From the NCBI GenBank assembly GCA_003864495.1, contig ML133456.1, positions 2,791,255-2,855,254 on the forward strand: a DNA stretch of 64,000 nt, read 5' to 3'. The notes under the pieces were generated by a model that did no database searches, was not told where the DNA came from, and worked only from the letters and a program-made list of their open reading frames with translations. Origin of the DNA: Nemopilema nomurai (Eukaryota; Cnidaria; Scyphozoa; Rhizostomeae; Rhizostomatidae). Below, in pieces: positions 12,430 to 25,740 of this stretch. How positions within the stretch are numbered: position 1 is the first letter of the stretch; each line of letters opens with the position of its first letter. The translations under genes and the position numbers were made by a program.

Positions 12430-15400
12430 CTAATCTTCTCTAGAAAACTGAGATTCATTACCATCTGTTCCACCAAGTCGCTTGTTACGCAAAAAGTTCA
12501 GGTATGGTTTTGAATAGGAATGATTTTGCCCTTGATAAAATGAATCTGAGCTCCAATCCTTCATTGAGTTTCCACCACTGCTGTCAGCCTCATCATATGT
12601 TTTTGCAACCAAAGAGTTGTACAATGGTAGAACCTCGTTTGCATGTTTTGAAAAAGCCTTTAAAAAAATATCCAAGATTTAAATAATAGATAGAGGATTA
12701 ATTGTCTGAAACAATTTCAGTTTACCTCAAATGTCATTAGCTGATATATTTTGGATAATAACTTAAATCAAAGGGACCAAAAGAACAAACCAAGACAATA
12801 AAGAAAATCATAATTTTATCAAAACGAACTTTAATCTCAAATTTGCAAAATAAACTTTATTGTTCATAAGATCAAACCTTGAGATAAATATTTGCATTTG
12901 TTCCATATCCTTCAATGGATGAAATCTGTATATCACCTCCAAAGTACTTTGCGTACATTCTTGACAGTGGCAAGCCATACCCATACCCAGCCTGCACAAA
13001 AAAATAATAATCTTGCAAGAGCAAGCAACACAAAATAAAAACTTTAAGTAAATATGCAAGGCATTATAGCAATTTCAAAATAGCAAGGATCAGCAGCACT
13101 GATATTTCTGCAAAGCAGCCTCTTCACACCATATCATCTAGCTAGTTCATCTACCTTCTCCTTAAAATGGCAATATCCATACAAAATTCTAAATTTTTGA
13201 CTAAATTTGCAAGAATTAAAGCAAATCAGTAGGCCAGTTAAAACTAATCCAATTCCTTGAATGTTCATTGGTAAACAAGTTAGCTTTAGAAACTTTTAAA
13301 AATTGATCAGCTTCCACTTAATAGTGGCCACTATTGAGATGATCATTAAATACCTCAGCCTCTTGTTTACCTTTAGCATAAAAATATAAACCTGTTCACA
13401 TATATACCTGATAGAAAGTTTTAAAAGATGTATTACACTTCATGAACATACCAACGGTGCAATTGTTCCAGATGCCAAAGGTTGTGGTGCAGTTGTGTAA
13501 TGATACATGAAAAGTTTCTCAAGATGACTTCTGGAAATTCCACCACCTTTATCAGAGACCTGAATAATTCTATCTAGTCTTTAATCCAAAAATGGACAGA
13601 CAAAATATACATAATAACTGGAATAATAACAAGAGGTTGCTTCTAAAAAATCCAAGAGCATATATCTAAATTTAAAAATACTTTGTAAGGTATAATTATT
13701 CATTTATCTATTAATTACCTGAATAGTAAGGTCTTCATATCCTTTCCCAATGAGTACTTGAATGCGGGGAAGGTCAATGTTATCTGCCCCATGATTTTCA
13801 ATCACTGCACGCATGGCATTCTAAGAGAAACCAAATATACATTTCTTGAAAATGATGCATGATATATCAATGTGATGTTGTCCCCTTGCAAGGTAGGTGG
13901 TTAAAACATGAGCTGACATTGAGGCACTGACATAACAGGTAAGCAATGAATAGTTTACCTTGCTGACCTGAGGCAGTCATGGAGGCATGTCTGCCTCTAA
14001 TGACCAGACCTGCCTTACATAATGCTACAGGATATATTTAGACAAGGTGACCAAAAACTAACATAAATACAATTCTATAAATATAAATACTCCACAGTTC
14101 AAAACTTTCTCTTTGAACAAGGGCAAAACTATTAAGCTGGGATTCTGGCGAAAGGTACAAAATTGAGACACCTTTGGGGAGAAACAGAATGTGCAATAGT
14201 CAGTGCATAAAATGCTGCATTTAAATGCCTAGTGCTCAATTTTCATTTGAATTTGTTGCATTTATAACTCTTGTACTGCAGAATACATACACAAAGTAAC
14301 CAAGTTCAAATATAATTTACCTTGACTAACTCAAATATCATGTGATACAAATGTGATGGAACATAGGCCACATTGATTGACTCTCCTCTCTCCACAGCTG
14401 ATAAAAAGGAATTAAAATCAATGTTCAGAAGAATTAAATACAGTTGCCTTTGGATTTTGTAGAAAAACAGATGTCAAAATAAACCATTTTTATATCAAAG
14501 TAAGTTTGTAATCACTTCAACAAGTCCTCCTCATGCTAATATAAAATCAAAACATCAAAAAACCACAGTCTCAAAAAACAAATAAAATACCCAAACAAAA
14601 ATATTTGTGCCGAAGAAAAAGCCTTCTTCAATTAAACTAATTTCCTCACATTGTAAAATGATTATGTACAAAAAAGTTAAATTATTGTTCCCTTGAATCA
14701 ACATTCAGCCAGTTTTAACACAATGACTACTGCTATACATTCAATATGAGAAATGAATAATAAACCAAAATGTTGCCATAATTCCTATAGATTACCATTG
14801 TGCTCTTGTATAGTGATATCAGGTGATGCATAGTAGAACTGATCACACAGTAACCTGGCATTATCAGCAGCATCTTCAAAATAAACATAATTTTAACAAC
14901 ATTTTCAAAAAAGTATACAGATAAACATAATGAAATGCAAATATCTATGTATCTTGAAAACATACATGAACTACTTTGCACCTCTACAGAAAATATTCAA
15001 CTGTTAGCTTTTACAGTAAATAGAAACTATGAGCAGTCCCAATTTTGTATGCCTTTCATAAATTTGTGAGCATTTAGATAAACTATCAGCAGCTAAACTA
15101 ACATTCCTGTATAATTAACTTAAAAAATCTCACATGTACCACTCGTATCTCTTCAGGGAGGTATCTTTGTTTTCCCAATTTCTAACTTTAAATGAGAAGG
15201 ATCAAAATGAAGACACAGTGAATCATGAATAGAAGTTACCTTGCACTACTGTGCAAACATTGCAGTTTGGATCAAACACACCAATGAACTTGCTCTTTGA
15301 GCTCCTGATGTTTTCATCAAATAAAGCCACTGTAAAGGGACAAAGATGATGTTTAGTTCAAGTGGTTAACTTGCAAGTAAATAGGGTGGGTCCAAATGTG

Positions 15401-18400
15401 CCTGAGAACCAGCGATATAAACACCAGCAATCTGGAATAGTTATGAAAGGCCCACAAAACAGTACACTGATCCAAAAGAAAATCATATTTGCTCCTAAAA
15501 TGTCTGCATTTTCAAACAAACACAAGAGCTGGCTGTACTGCTTCTTCATTATAATCACATGATTTATCATTCTTTGGTTAAAAATATCATTTGAATACTT
15601 ACAATGTTGGGTCATTAAAAGCCTGACACTGATTCTGTTCATATAGAACCGATCTAGAAAATAAAAAAAAACAAGGAAAATTAAACAGGATTTTCAAAAT
15701 TTCAAAAAAACTTGGCTTTACAGACAGCAAGCAATATAAAAAACTATGAGCTAGAAATGCTGGGGTACATTAATAAGGTGTGGTCTCTTGGTGAGACAGG
15801 TATTGTGATTTTTGAATTAACTATGTGACTTCTGAACTTTTTCTTAAAGTGCCTTATGATGATCTTCTATGCTATCTACCATCTAAACTGTAAAGTCAAC
15901 AACAAAGCCAAAAAAGTTAAAAATAGAAAGAGAACACTCATATCAGAAAAGTATATTCATCAAGGAGGGTCTAATCTGCCCAAAACTGGCACTGATATCA
16001 ATTTTTATACTTTTCAGCTTTTAACTAAACTGTTTTTACAAGCAAAACTGGACACACACCAACTTAGGTTCTGAGCTAAAGTTTACCTTATAATCAATAT
16101 GAAAAAAAGTTTAAATGGTGTATCAAAATGTATGCAAAAGACTTACCAAGGAAATACTGAATGGAGGGGTGGATTGAATCTTCACCTTCTGAATCTCTTA
16201 ACTCAATGACTCCCTATAAATTTAAATGAAAGCATTGTGTTCTTCAAAAAGATGTCTCTATGTATAAAGCAAAGAGACATGCAAAAGAGTTTAACCTTTA
16301 GACAAAATTATTACAAATGACTTCAGTCAAAAACAAACAAAATAAAAGTGTAATAACATTTGAAGAGATTGCTCTTCACCATCTTTTTTTTAAGGAAGGA
16401 GGAACTAAACTCTTAAAGGCCTTCTCACATTTCCTTAAAAATGTGTTTTCATATCACTTGATTTGTATGCAGAAAAACATGACCCATTTAACAAGTCTGT
16501 TCCTTTCACACTGAAAAACTGCTATAGCTTTACGGCTCTTAACACACCCCTTATCAAATAACCATCTTAATTCTTGTAAATCGATCTTTGAATGGAAGAG
16601 GTTTCAAGAAAATTCTATTTGAAGTGTTTCTTACAGCTTTGAATTGAATGGTAGATAGAGTTAGAATTAGCCACATAATCACATGAGTGATACTGTCTGG
16701 ATTAAAACTGTCTGGGTCAGGCCTTTCTGCGAATAAATTTTAGCAAGGGGGACAAACACCTTTCCCCTTTTCCGCTTACAAAAGTGATCAACCCTCTAAT
16801 GATATTTGTTTAAAAGAAGTCTGAGATATTTGAAGTTTGAAGATATCTGTTTGAGAAATTGTAGGATATCATCTCCAAATGATTGTCCAACATTTGATTA
16901 TCTTAAATATTTGATGCAAGGGGCAGTGGCAAGAGGCATTGGCAATAAAGCGTAAAATGAGAGAGGACAGATATGGGTTGATATTATTTGGTTACGAGCA
17001 ACTTAAAAAGCCAGGAATGTAATGAGAGACCAACTCCATGAATATATTAGCTAATTTTGTTGTTTTAGCATGGAAATTGAAATACTAAGAACTGTTGCAT
17101 TTCATTGCATACTCGTTTACAAATCAGACTTTCAGCATTATTTCTCACGATTCCTACTTTAGAAAAAGAACAATAACATAGTTGCCTTGCCAGTCAGTCT
17201 ACTCATATTAGCATTGTATCAGACTTTGAAAAGGGTTACAAAGTTGGGAAAACAAACTGGAACCATTTCTATAATATAGTTCTTTTTCAAAACACATATT
17301 TGGCTTCAAAGATAGGGCTTTCAAAATAGGAAGTGCAACAATTTTGGAATAAAGCCACAAAAACTGAGACCTCATAAAATATGCAATGTAAACAATTTAT
17401 GGAATAAAAGTACCTGTGCCATGGTCTCAACCGTATTGTCATGCCTGCGCTTTATGTTTAAAAGCTTTTTAGCAAACCTAGAAGGAGATTTCCAATTAAG
17501 CAAGATAAAGATTCCCTTGATAAAAAAAACAAGTAAGAGTGTGGAAGTATTAGCAGAAATATAATTGGCAGTAAAAGATTCCTTTTCAAATAGTAAATAG
17601 TGAAAACCAAGACAAGATGGGTTGGGATGCTTATGCCAATTGCACAGAATTTCACCTCATGTGCATTTGCATGCCAACTCAAAACATTTAACAAAAAGTC
17701 TCAAAGGGGATTCAAAAAAGATAATTAAAAAAAATACTTAAAGATTAATCAAATTATGATTAAAGCCTTTTGCTCTCAGGTTGAAATCATCAAATTTGCA
17801 TAAAATGTTAAACATAATGCTAGTAAAGCAAAAAGAGAATGATGCACTTAAGTCAAGCAAAGCTTAATGTTTTAAAAAGAGACAAATAAAAAATATACTT
17901 ACTTATCAAGAGTAGTATCACTAATTGGATTTTCATAAAGGTCATGAAATTCCATTAGATCAAGAAAACTTTGCACATACCTGCAAAACACATAACATAT
18001 AATTAAAATGCTTATTTAGAAAGTTGATGCAGACCTACAACTGCTACCTAAAACCAAAGAATGACAGGAGAAGTTATACAAATGTAAAGTTTTGAGATAG
18101 GGTACATTTTATTAATGGAGGGTCTACCACTAAAAACAAGGCCCACACCACAAACTTGAAAATGGGGGGGGGGCATGGCTAATGAATTGAACTTTAATGA
18201 AGCAGCTCAAATCTTCTACATTTTATATGGCTACATTGGAATTACTTTGGTCGCAAAAAAGTGGGGCGGGGGCAAGGAAAAAGGGCATTAAAGCAATTTT
18301 TGCATACAGCTTCAAAGTAAATAATACAAAATTTATACTTGGAAAACCTAGACTTTCTAAAAGAAGGTGGCAATTATAAAATTGGTTTAAATTTTTTAAG

Positions 18401-19064
18401 CCTTGTTTTTTAAAAGTCTTATTAATTACACAAACCCGAACAGTCTTTAAAACTGGCAATAATATTTACCAGCTTTTCACAAGCTCAACAGACGGCATCC
18501 TTCGTAGATTTCTTGGTAAAAGGTTGATTTCTTTCATTATATGAGCCAGCCTTACTGGAACTTCATGTCTCAGAAAATCGAAAGATTCGGTTGGTGTTGC
18601 GCTTTTGCCTGGCGATAGAAATATTTTTCAAAAGGTGTGCGGGGGGAGAGGGTGACAAGTAAGCAGCCAGAATAGCGAACTGTTTATTCAATTAGAAATG
18701 TGACGACGCCACGAACCAAATTCAATTCTGTAAGCAGCACTGCGCGTTCATTCAAGGGCCCGGCAACCACAAATTTTTCAGTAAAAGGGCAAACATCATT
18801 TTGTTTTTTATCTTACAAGATTATCAACATAAATGTCCAAAAAACACAAATCTTTATATGGGCAAATAATTTGACACGCGTAAACATGCGAAAATGCACA
18901 GATAAGAGAAGGTCAACTGTCTAGAAAAGGCAAAGGTGAACAGGTCGATAAAACTTACCGAAGCTTGTAAATTGCTCAATTGAAAGCGTCGACTGATGAA
19001 AGCGACTATATTTATTAACCAGAGCTTGCAAATCCCTAGCTGCCTCTCTTGCTACTCTACCCAT
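12430..19064 (-). CDS. PDK: Pyruvate dehydrogenase kinase, mitochondrial
   Basis: Thirteen minus-strand exons: 18959-19064, 18470-18608, 17903-17980, 17414-17477, 16147-16213, 15603-15653, 15240-15329, 14796-14873, 14321-14397, 13719-13820, 13452-13559, 12878-12991 and 12430-12657. All phases agree, giving 433 residues (human PDKs about 406-436). PDKs phosphorylate the E1-alpha subunit of the pyruvate dehydrogenase complex in the matrix and switch it off. Seen in order: the N-terminal alpha-ketoacid kinase domain ([30 protein letters not shown]), the N box [16 protein letters not shown], the G1 box [15 protein letters not shown], the G2 box [18 protein letters not shown] and GTNANIYLK. The C-terminal tail keeps the DW pair (MKDWSSD) that PDKs use for dimer and lipoyl-domain contacts, which argues for PDK over the branched-chain kinase BCKDK. 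I cannot tell which PDK1-4 it matches; a single ancestral type is likely. Confidence 0.95.
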
Positions 19065-19643
19065 TGCGGAGAAAAAAGTTGACGATGGATGGCAAGGTAC
19101 TTGAAAGGGCCTAAAGCCAATTTAGCACTATGAACAGGCAAAAATTCAGTCCTTCCCGTTAGTATCTAGGATGGTCTAGATACATTTGTAAACTTAACTG
19201 TAACAAGTGCTGATGAATTAGTCCGACGAGACAGTTGAAGGCTGCACCGAGTTACTGCTTCCATAAATGAAATGTGAAATTACTGCACCGTCACTCGAGC
19301 CAACAGCAACAAACAGATGAGCTTGAAATGAAAACAGGTAGTTTACTAGTGAAAAGCTTCATCTCAATGGCTTGGCCTCGTTTGCATGGGTCATGCAGCT
19401 ACGTCCGTGGCTACGTGCTATCTGTCATTGTTGTTTGACTGCCAAACAAAGGGAAGAGATAAGTAGCTTCCAAGGGTCGATTGGGTAGTCAGAAAATAAA
19501 ATGACAATCAATTTGCTCTGGGATTTCGCTTCGCAGTCAATATCACAAAGTTAGCAGGTGTCGAAGTGCCATCGAAACGCAAATCTTTTTGGGGGGCTAC
19601 CCATTGTACATTATCATAAAGGAGACACAACGGACTCTGACAA
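19065..19643. promoter_or_regulatory. Upstream region of the PDK gene
   Basis: Sequence immediately 5' of the PDK start codon (gene on minus strand). It should contain the promoter and 5' leader. I see no TATA box or other firm motif. Confidence 0.3.
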
Positions 19644-19645
19644 TA

Positions 19646-20630
19646 GGCACTTTAAGCATGCACGACGATAACCATAACGATAACCATAACGATAACCATA
19701 GACTGGAACGTCATCGTTTCCGTTATCGTTGTGATGAAATCAGATTAAGCAAGGACAACCATAGGGGGCGGCTGTCAGAATGGCGCACGTCCTTGTTTAC
19801 GAGAGGAAGTATGTTTTAAATCTCAATTATTTGTCATTTTAGAGTTAAATAAAATACAGCTTTAAAAATATTAACAGCAGTGAGGATATCGCTTTCAATC
19901 TATGTCTAATTTATGACAAAAAATTGGCTCCTTAGTCAAAATTTGCTAACATTTGGTCTAGATCTAATCTAAACTTCCAATTTGGGACTACGAAGTTTTG
20001 TCTTGAAAAAGGTACACTTGAGAGTTCAAAGACGAGTCCAGCTTTGAGAACACAGGGCACGCTTTTTAATTAAATGTATTTGACATTTTCTTTCATTTCA
20101 TTTCACCTCTTTCCGCACTACGTGTCAACCAGTCGGTCTTTCGCTCATCATGGGCACTTGATCGCTGAAATAATTTCCTTAAAAACAGTTTTCTGAAGGG
20201 TTTTCAATGCTAACTAAGGGAATTTAATTATCTACTTTCGATGTCAACTTTTACAAAAAGAAATTTAATCTGCCAGGCTATGAAAACAAACTTCCTGCAT
20301 GAATCTCAAAACATCGAGAAGTCGGTAGGCCCATATCGTCGTGAAAACAATTTTAAATCCTTCAAAAAGTATCAAAAACTCAGAACTTATCCAGTTGGCT
20401 GGTGGTTGAATGATATTCAAGCGACATCCAGTTCAAAATCCACAGTAATGCAAAGAAATTCATCACAAAATCCTATCGTTGTCAGAGAACGATAGATTTG
20501 GTTTCTATCGTTCTAGAACGATACGTGGGAACGATAACGGTAGGGGAATCTCCTATGGCGCGTGCGCACTAGGCAGGAAATGCCTCCTATGGTTATCGTT
20601 ATGGTTATCGTTGTCCATGCTTAAAGTGCC
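19646..20630. mobile_element. Non-autonomous DNA transposon with long terminal inverted repeats
   Basis: The left end reads GGCACTTTAAGCATG followed by three copies of a CGATAACCATAA-type unit. The right end is its reverse complement (...GGTTATCGTTGTCC, then ATGCTTAAAGTGCC). Both ends are flanked by TA, as expected for Tc1/mariner-like target sites. The 985-bp interior carries further ACGATA/TATCGT repeats near 20480-20540 and no intact transposase frame. Confidence 0.75.
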
Positions 20631-22261
20631 TAATTATTGGGGCGGTCGGTTCCGACGGGACTGCATCGTGTCGAGAAAAGTGGAAGACAGAAATGAAGGC
20701 GGGGGCGGGGGCGGAGGAAGGAAAAATAGAAAAATAGGAAAAAGAAAGGAGATCCGCGCCCCCGCCATCCGCCTGATCTCAGGCTTTATGCTTTCCAAAA
20801 CCTTTTCCGACAATTTGCTTAAAAATTGTGCTTCAAAACATGGGGGCTTGAAGCGTTTCGCAGAATCACAAAACCACTGGAATCGTTCGATTTCTTGAAC
20901 GACAAGGTTATCCAAACCAGTTTTGCAAGGACAGCTTGTCTTATTGAGAGTATACCTGTATTTGAAACAAGCTTGATGTGACGCAATTCAATCGTGTCTG
21001 GTGGTTTTGTGGTCGTTGGGGCTAAACCAATAGAACCCTCAAACGGTTTACCTCGAAAAAGTTCAATTTACCTTAAAATCGTGGTAAATGCTTACTCGCA
21101 ATGTTTTTATTGACAAAACAGCTTTTTGGCAGCGGACTGGTAGAGGCCAGGCAACAGGCATGGGATATAAACCAGAGCTTACCAAGAAAACGCTGTTGAG
21201 TTTGTGATTTTCCCGCATGCTAATTTATTTTATAATCTTCTGCTTTGGATATTTTTGTCTTGGACTTTAAATTTTTGCGCACAAAGGCAAACCTAAATTC
21301 ACCGCAGTCCCGACATCCCCATCCTCAGAAAACATTTCTCTTGTTTACGCACGAGAATCATCGAGTATCATCGAGAATCAAAAGAGACTATGGAATCGAG
21401 CTGGGAATAGAACCCAACTAAACGCAAATTTAATAGTAAAAATAATATACAGTTAGTCACAAATGCACTTTGTTTTGTCTTTGAATTTGAAAACATGTGT
21501 GCTAGTTTTACGACAAAACTCAGCCATCTCAGCTTGCGAAAACTTTTGCGGAAAGATGTTTGAAGTAGATGCATGTTGGGTTTCGTTGGTGATTCCTGCG
21601 CTATTTGATAACCAGGTCTTGGGTCGCAAAGTTCAAGACAGGCATATTCATGCTGACATTTATAGTTACTTTCTGCTTCGCGTGGATACTTTCTGCTTCA
21701 AAAATTTCATACCAAACGAAATGCAAGCCGAGGGAGCATTAGATGGGAAGGCAGAAAGGGGACAATTTATGACTTGCTGGTTCCTATAAGTATACTGTAC
21801 GCTATGCTAAATTTACCACAACTGACGCTGAGGCGTATATTTTTTTTCTTTATTTTTGAGCCGTTAATTTCAGTGAAAAGAAACTAAAGTTGTGGGAGCT
21901 TTTCGACCCATCTTTGAAATAAGTGGGGGCTATAGCCCTCCTAACCCGATGGCCGTGCAGTCCCTGGGCCCAGCTTACCCATACCCATTTTCTTATCTGA
22001 TCGTCACTGTCACGAGCAACAAAGAGTTCTCTGTTTCCTCCAAGTGGAGGGAGAGCTGCTGTGGGAACCTTTTTATGATCGTCTAGGCTTGTCAAACTCG
22101 AATTCCTTTTTCATTCCAAAAAAAGGTACAATGATTACGAGAAAAATTTCAAAAGTATGACCAGGCCATCACCAACGATAGCTTATTGTATCATTTCGTT
22201 ATATTATTATAATTTCAGCGAGCTTCGAGAGGGCTTATTCTAGCTTTTTCATGATTATGTT

Positions 22262-22470
22262 ACTAGCAAGTTTTTCTAATTTTGTAACTAATTTTTAAGT
22301 GGCTAAAAATTCTCCAATTTTGTAGCTAATTTTCAAGAGACTAGCTAGATATTCTAATTTTGCGGCAATTTTTAGGTAGCAAGCAGACTTTCTCACTTTG
22401 TAATTGATTTTCAGAAAACTAACAAACATTTCTACTTTGAAACGAATTTTCCGGAGACTAACACTTTTTC
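22262..22470 (+). repeat. Degenerate tandem repeat, about 40-bp unit
   Basis: Five consecutive copies share the pattern TTCT-(n)-ATTTTGTA-(n)-AATTTTCA-(n)-GAGACTA, each about 38-42 bp with substitutions. Units begin near 22262, 22304, 22342, 22381 and 22421. No open frame is conserved between copies. Confidence 0.6.
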
Positions 22471-23430
22471 TGAGCCTTCATGACCAGCCTCATTCCCATT
22501 CAGACAACTACGTCACCAGCGCAGCCTTTGTTTACGAGCAGTTTGTCGAGGGGCCACTCACAGGAGAATTCAAGCTATTTGTCTTTCCTTTGGCTTTTGC
22601 GAGGCACCCTCGAAGCTTTAAACCGAATATCATTATTTCTAACACTTCATGAATCTTGTCAAGTACTTGAGCCTAGTGTACCCTTTCCTAATGTAGCCTT
22701 GACCCTAGAGCCTAGACCACTGTGACTGACTCATTAGCCGTATTCTGGCTGATTTCTGGTCAGTGCTTTTTGTTGCACGCGCGCCATTTTGCGATGCCTT
22801 TCATGGATGCGCATGCTTAGAAATGTGCTCAGTTGAAGTGCGCGATCGCACTAAAAAGTCCTGTAAAAGTTCAAAGTTGCGACCGATCGCAAAATAGGAT
22901 TATCACTAGCTTATCAAAATCGCCAGTCCAATACAAAAACCACAAAGCTTTCAGATTGCGATCAACCTGGTGTCGCAAGTTACAATGAACAACTTATTCT
23001 CGCAGCCAATCCTGTTCGTCTTAGCGCATAGAAAATTGTAAATGAAGCTTCTCAAAAAGATATCAATTTCAATGTTATAACTCCACCTAATAACTTTGAT
23101 ATCGACGAGGCTATTGAACTCTTATGTCTTATGTAATGGGGGAAAAATCGAGTTTCGACTCCTCGGACTCATACGAAACAGTATGCAAGGTTTTTTTTGT
23201 CAAAATGTCTCAACATAACAAGCAAGTGAAATTCACTTTTTTCTCCCCTTTCAGTGAACATTTTTCGAAGCCAAGATCTTTTCGCATTCCATTTTAAATG
23301 TGGACGCAACAGAAGCAAAAGCTCTATTGCCACCATCTTTGATTGTAGTATATCGAGCCCACGAATGAAATCACGATTGGAAATTGATATTGGAACGCGA
23401 TCGCAACAAGTCGATCACAATAGGTCGATT

Positions 23431-23516
23431 ATTATTATTATTATCTCTTATTAATATTATTATTATTATTATTTCTTATTATTATTATTATTATTATTAT
23501 TATCATTATTACTATT
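23431..23516 (+). repeat. (TTA)n microsatellite
   Basis: A run of imperfect TTA triplets directly 5' of the LINE reverse-transcriptase fragment. It may mark the truncated left boundary of that fragment. Confidence 0.9.
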
Positions 23517-24206
23517 ACGGTGTTCTTCAAGGCGACTGCCTCAGTCCTCTACTATTGAATATACGCTTCAACACATTCATACAGTACATAAAAGCTGAAA
23601 AATACAAACAGTGAGGTTTCTCCCCACATGATCAGAACGACCGTATGTTTCAACCAGTCCATTGGCTTCAATTCGCAGACGATGCTGCCGTTCTACCGAA
23701 CTTCTACTGAATTGTTTCACTCGCTGGTGCCAATGGGCTAACATGATCATACGTGTCGATAAATGCATCACTTTTGGAATAAAGAAATTTTCCTCACGTT
23801 CTCTCCAGTATCAACCTAAGCTTTTCATAAACAACAAATCTATCCCACCTATCTCGAATTGAAACTCTTTTTAGTACCTCGGTCGTCATTTTGACTTTGA
23901 AATGACAAACCAAGAAGATAAATCTGATCTTTTATCATCACTGTCCAACATGCTCGAACAAATTTATTCCCAGCCTTTTCATACAAAAAATAAGCTGCTT
24001 CTTTATCACAACTTTGTTCTTTCTAAAATCGCTTGGAACCTTACTGTAGCAGATCTTTCAAAGACGTGGGTTGTCGAGAATCTTGACAGCCTCGTATCCA
24101 AATGCATCCGCCAGTGGCTCGACCTCCTAAGAAGTGCTACCTTTAGTAGCATTATTCTTTCTAAAAACCAGTTTGGACAGTGTCAAACTGTTTTACGCAA
24201 CGCATT

Positions 24207-25369
24207 TGTAACGGTTGGCTTTAGTGTCTGATGATATGTTTCGTAATATCTCAGTTGCGTGTTATAGTCACATGTGCTGTTGAGTCCTGTTGTGTTAGTT
24301 AACGCCTTTCTAATGGCAATGTGTTTGTCTGTCAACATGTATTGTGACGTTCGTATTGTTCTCTTAATTACCTTCCATTCATGTTATGTGTGTGCGTTGT
24401 TCACTTTAGCGTTAGTCTTGCTGTTGAATCAATATATATAACATCGGAATAGAGTCTCTCTCGTGTTCCACTTATTCGGGGCTTAGGCCCATTGGCCTAG
24501 CCCCATCGCGTCGAACTGTCTCTTCATCATCATAAGAAGAACCCGACCAACCATTCATTAAACGTTACATTTGAATTTAACGATTCTGTGGTTCTTTGCT
24601 AGCGTGGAAGGAGACGACATGCTTAGGCCCGAAGGCGTAGTAACAGAACAACGTATTTCACATCTATTTCAAACAAGACTGACCTAATGGTCACGGAATA
24701 CACTGAGGCCCCGTTCACACTGCTCCGTTTTCATATGACGGAGACATTTGAAAACGCTAAGAACAGCAGCAAGATTCCATGCTGAAGGCGCCACGAATCA
24801 CATTACAGTATATTTCAAAATAGCTGACATTGCAGCGAAATTGACTGTTGTCCAAAATTTGTTGCTTTTGCTACCGCTCGGAGTTGCATAGCAATAATTT
24901 CGTTTACTATTTAATCTTCAAAGCAATTTCTTGATACAATTTTTTATCGATTCCTTGATGCAAAATTAATAATGGCCTGGCTTCGTGTGTGGGTTTCGGT
25001 TTGGCGCCAATTTTGTGGCAAAAGGGTCCGCGTTGAAAGGGAGGCCGTTACTGCGTTTTTGCTAGAGCAATGAGAACGCCTATCGTTTTCATAGCGTTTT
25101 CATTTTGAAATGGAGCAATGTGAACGGACCGCATTTTTATTTACAAAAACGGATAGAAATGAAAACGGAGCAGTGTGAACGTAGCCTGAATATAACACTG
25201 AGTATAATTGGAGATGACAATCAACAGTAATACGTCATTCTACAACAATGAACGTGATCACAATAACGGAAACATTGACATAAGACAATACACACTTGTC
25301 AACAAGATTAAGATCAATCACAGACACTGCACGCAACACAGCTAATTAACACAACCCTAACACGTTACA
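24207..25369. mobile_element. LTR-like insertion with CATT target duplication
   Basis: The insertion begins TGTAACGG, ends CGTTACA, and is flanked on both sides by CATT (24203-24206 and 25370-25373). TG..CA ends with a 4-bp duplication fit a solo LTR. Without the nested inverted-repeat element (24705-25188) its length is about 679 bp. It lacks coding capacity. A second TACA-ending point at 24569 makes an inner boundary possible. Confidence 0.55.
24705..25188. mobile_element. MITE with terminal inverted repeats, nested in the LTR-like insertion
   Basis: The left end reads GAGGCCCCGTTCACACTG then CTCCGTTTTCAT. The right end reads ATGAAAACGGAG then CAGTGTGAACGTAGCCTG. These are inverted copies with three mismatches near the tip. 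The interior also repeats the GTTTTCA and GAAAACG words. No exact target duplication was found. Confidence 0.65.
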
Positions 25370-25740
25370 CATTGAAATCTTCACCAAACAATAACATTCG
25401 TTCTTTATGGAAAAATACTAGCAGTAGCACAAACATACAATATGATATATATAGGAACACGAAAGAAGCATTAAAGGCTGTCCAGCAAAAACATAAAACT
25501 TCCCAAGGATCTTTATTATCACATCTTTTTAACCAGGATCTTCCACAAATAAACAAACTTTGGTCCAAGGTGCAAGGTCCAGACTTCTGACTGTTCTTTC
25601 TGTTTTCTGCCAGAATCCCTCCTTCACGTTGTTGCTGGCTATGATAACAAGGCCGATACACCTAGCGTCATAACTCTATCTTAAATATTCTAGCTGCGTC
25701 TCTTAAAACTGTTGATGAATCTACCATCTACGCTGATATA

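Noticed and set aside
12430..19064. Branched-chain ketoacid dehydrogenase kinase
   Set aside because: The C-terminal DW motif and the [16 protein letters not shown] pattern fit PDK better.
20634..20915. 93-codon minus-strand proline-rich frame
   Set aside because: It comes from a GGGGC-rich low-complexity stretch at 20695-20720 with no other coding sign.
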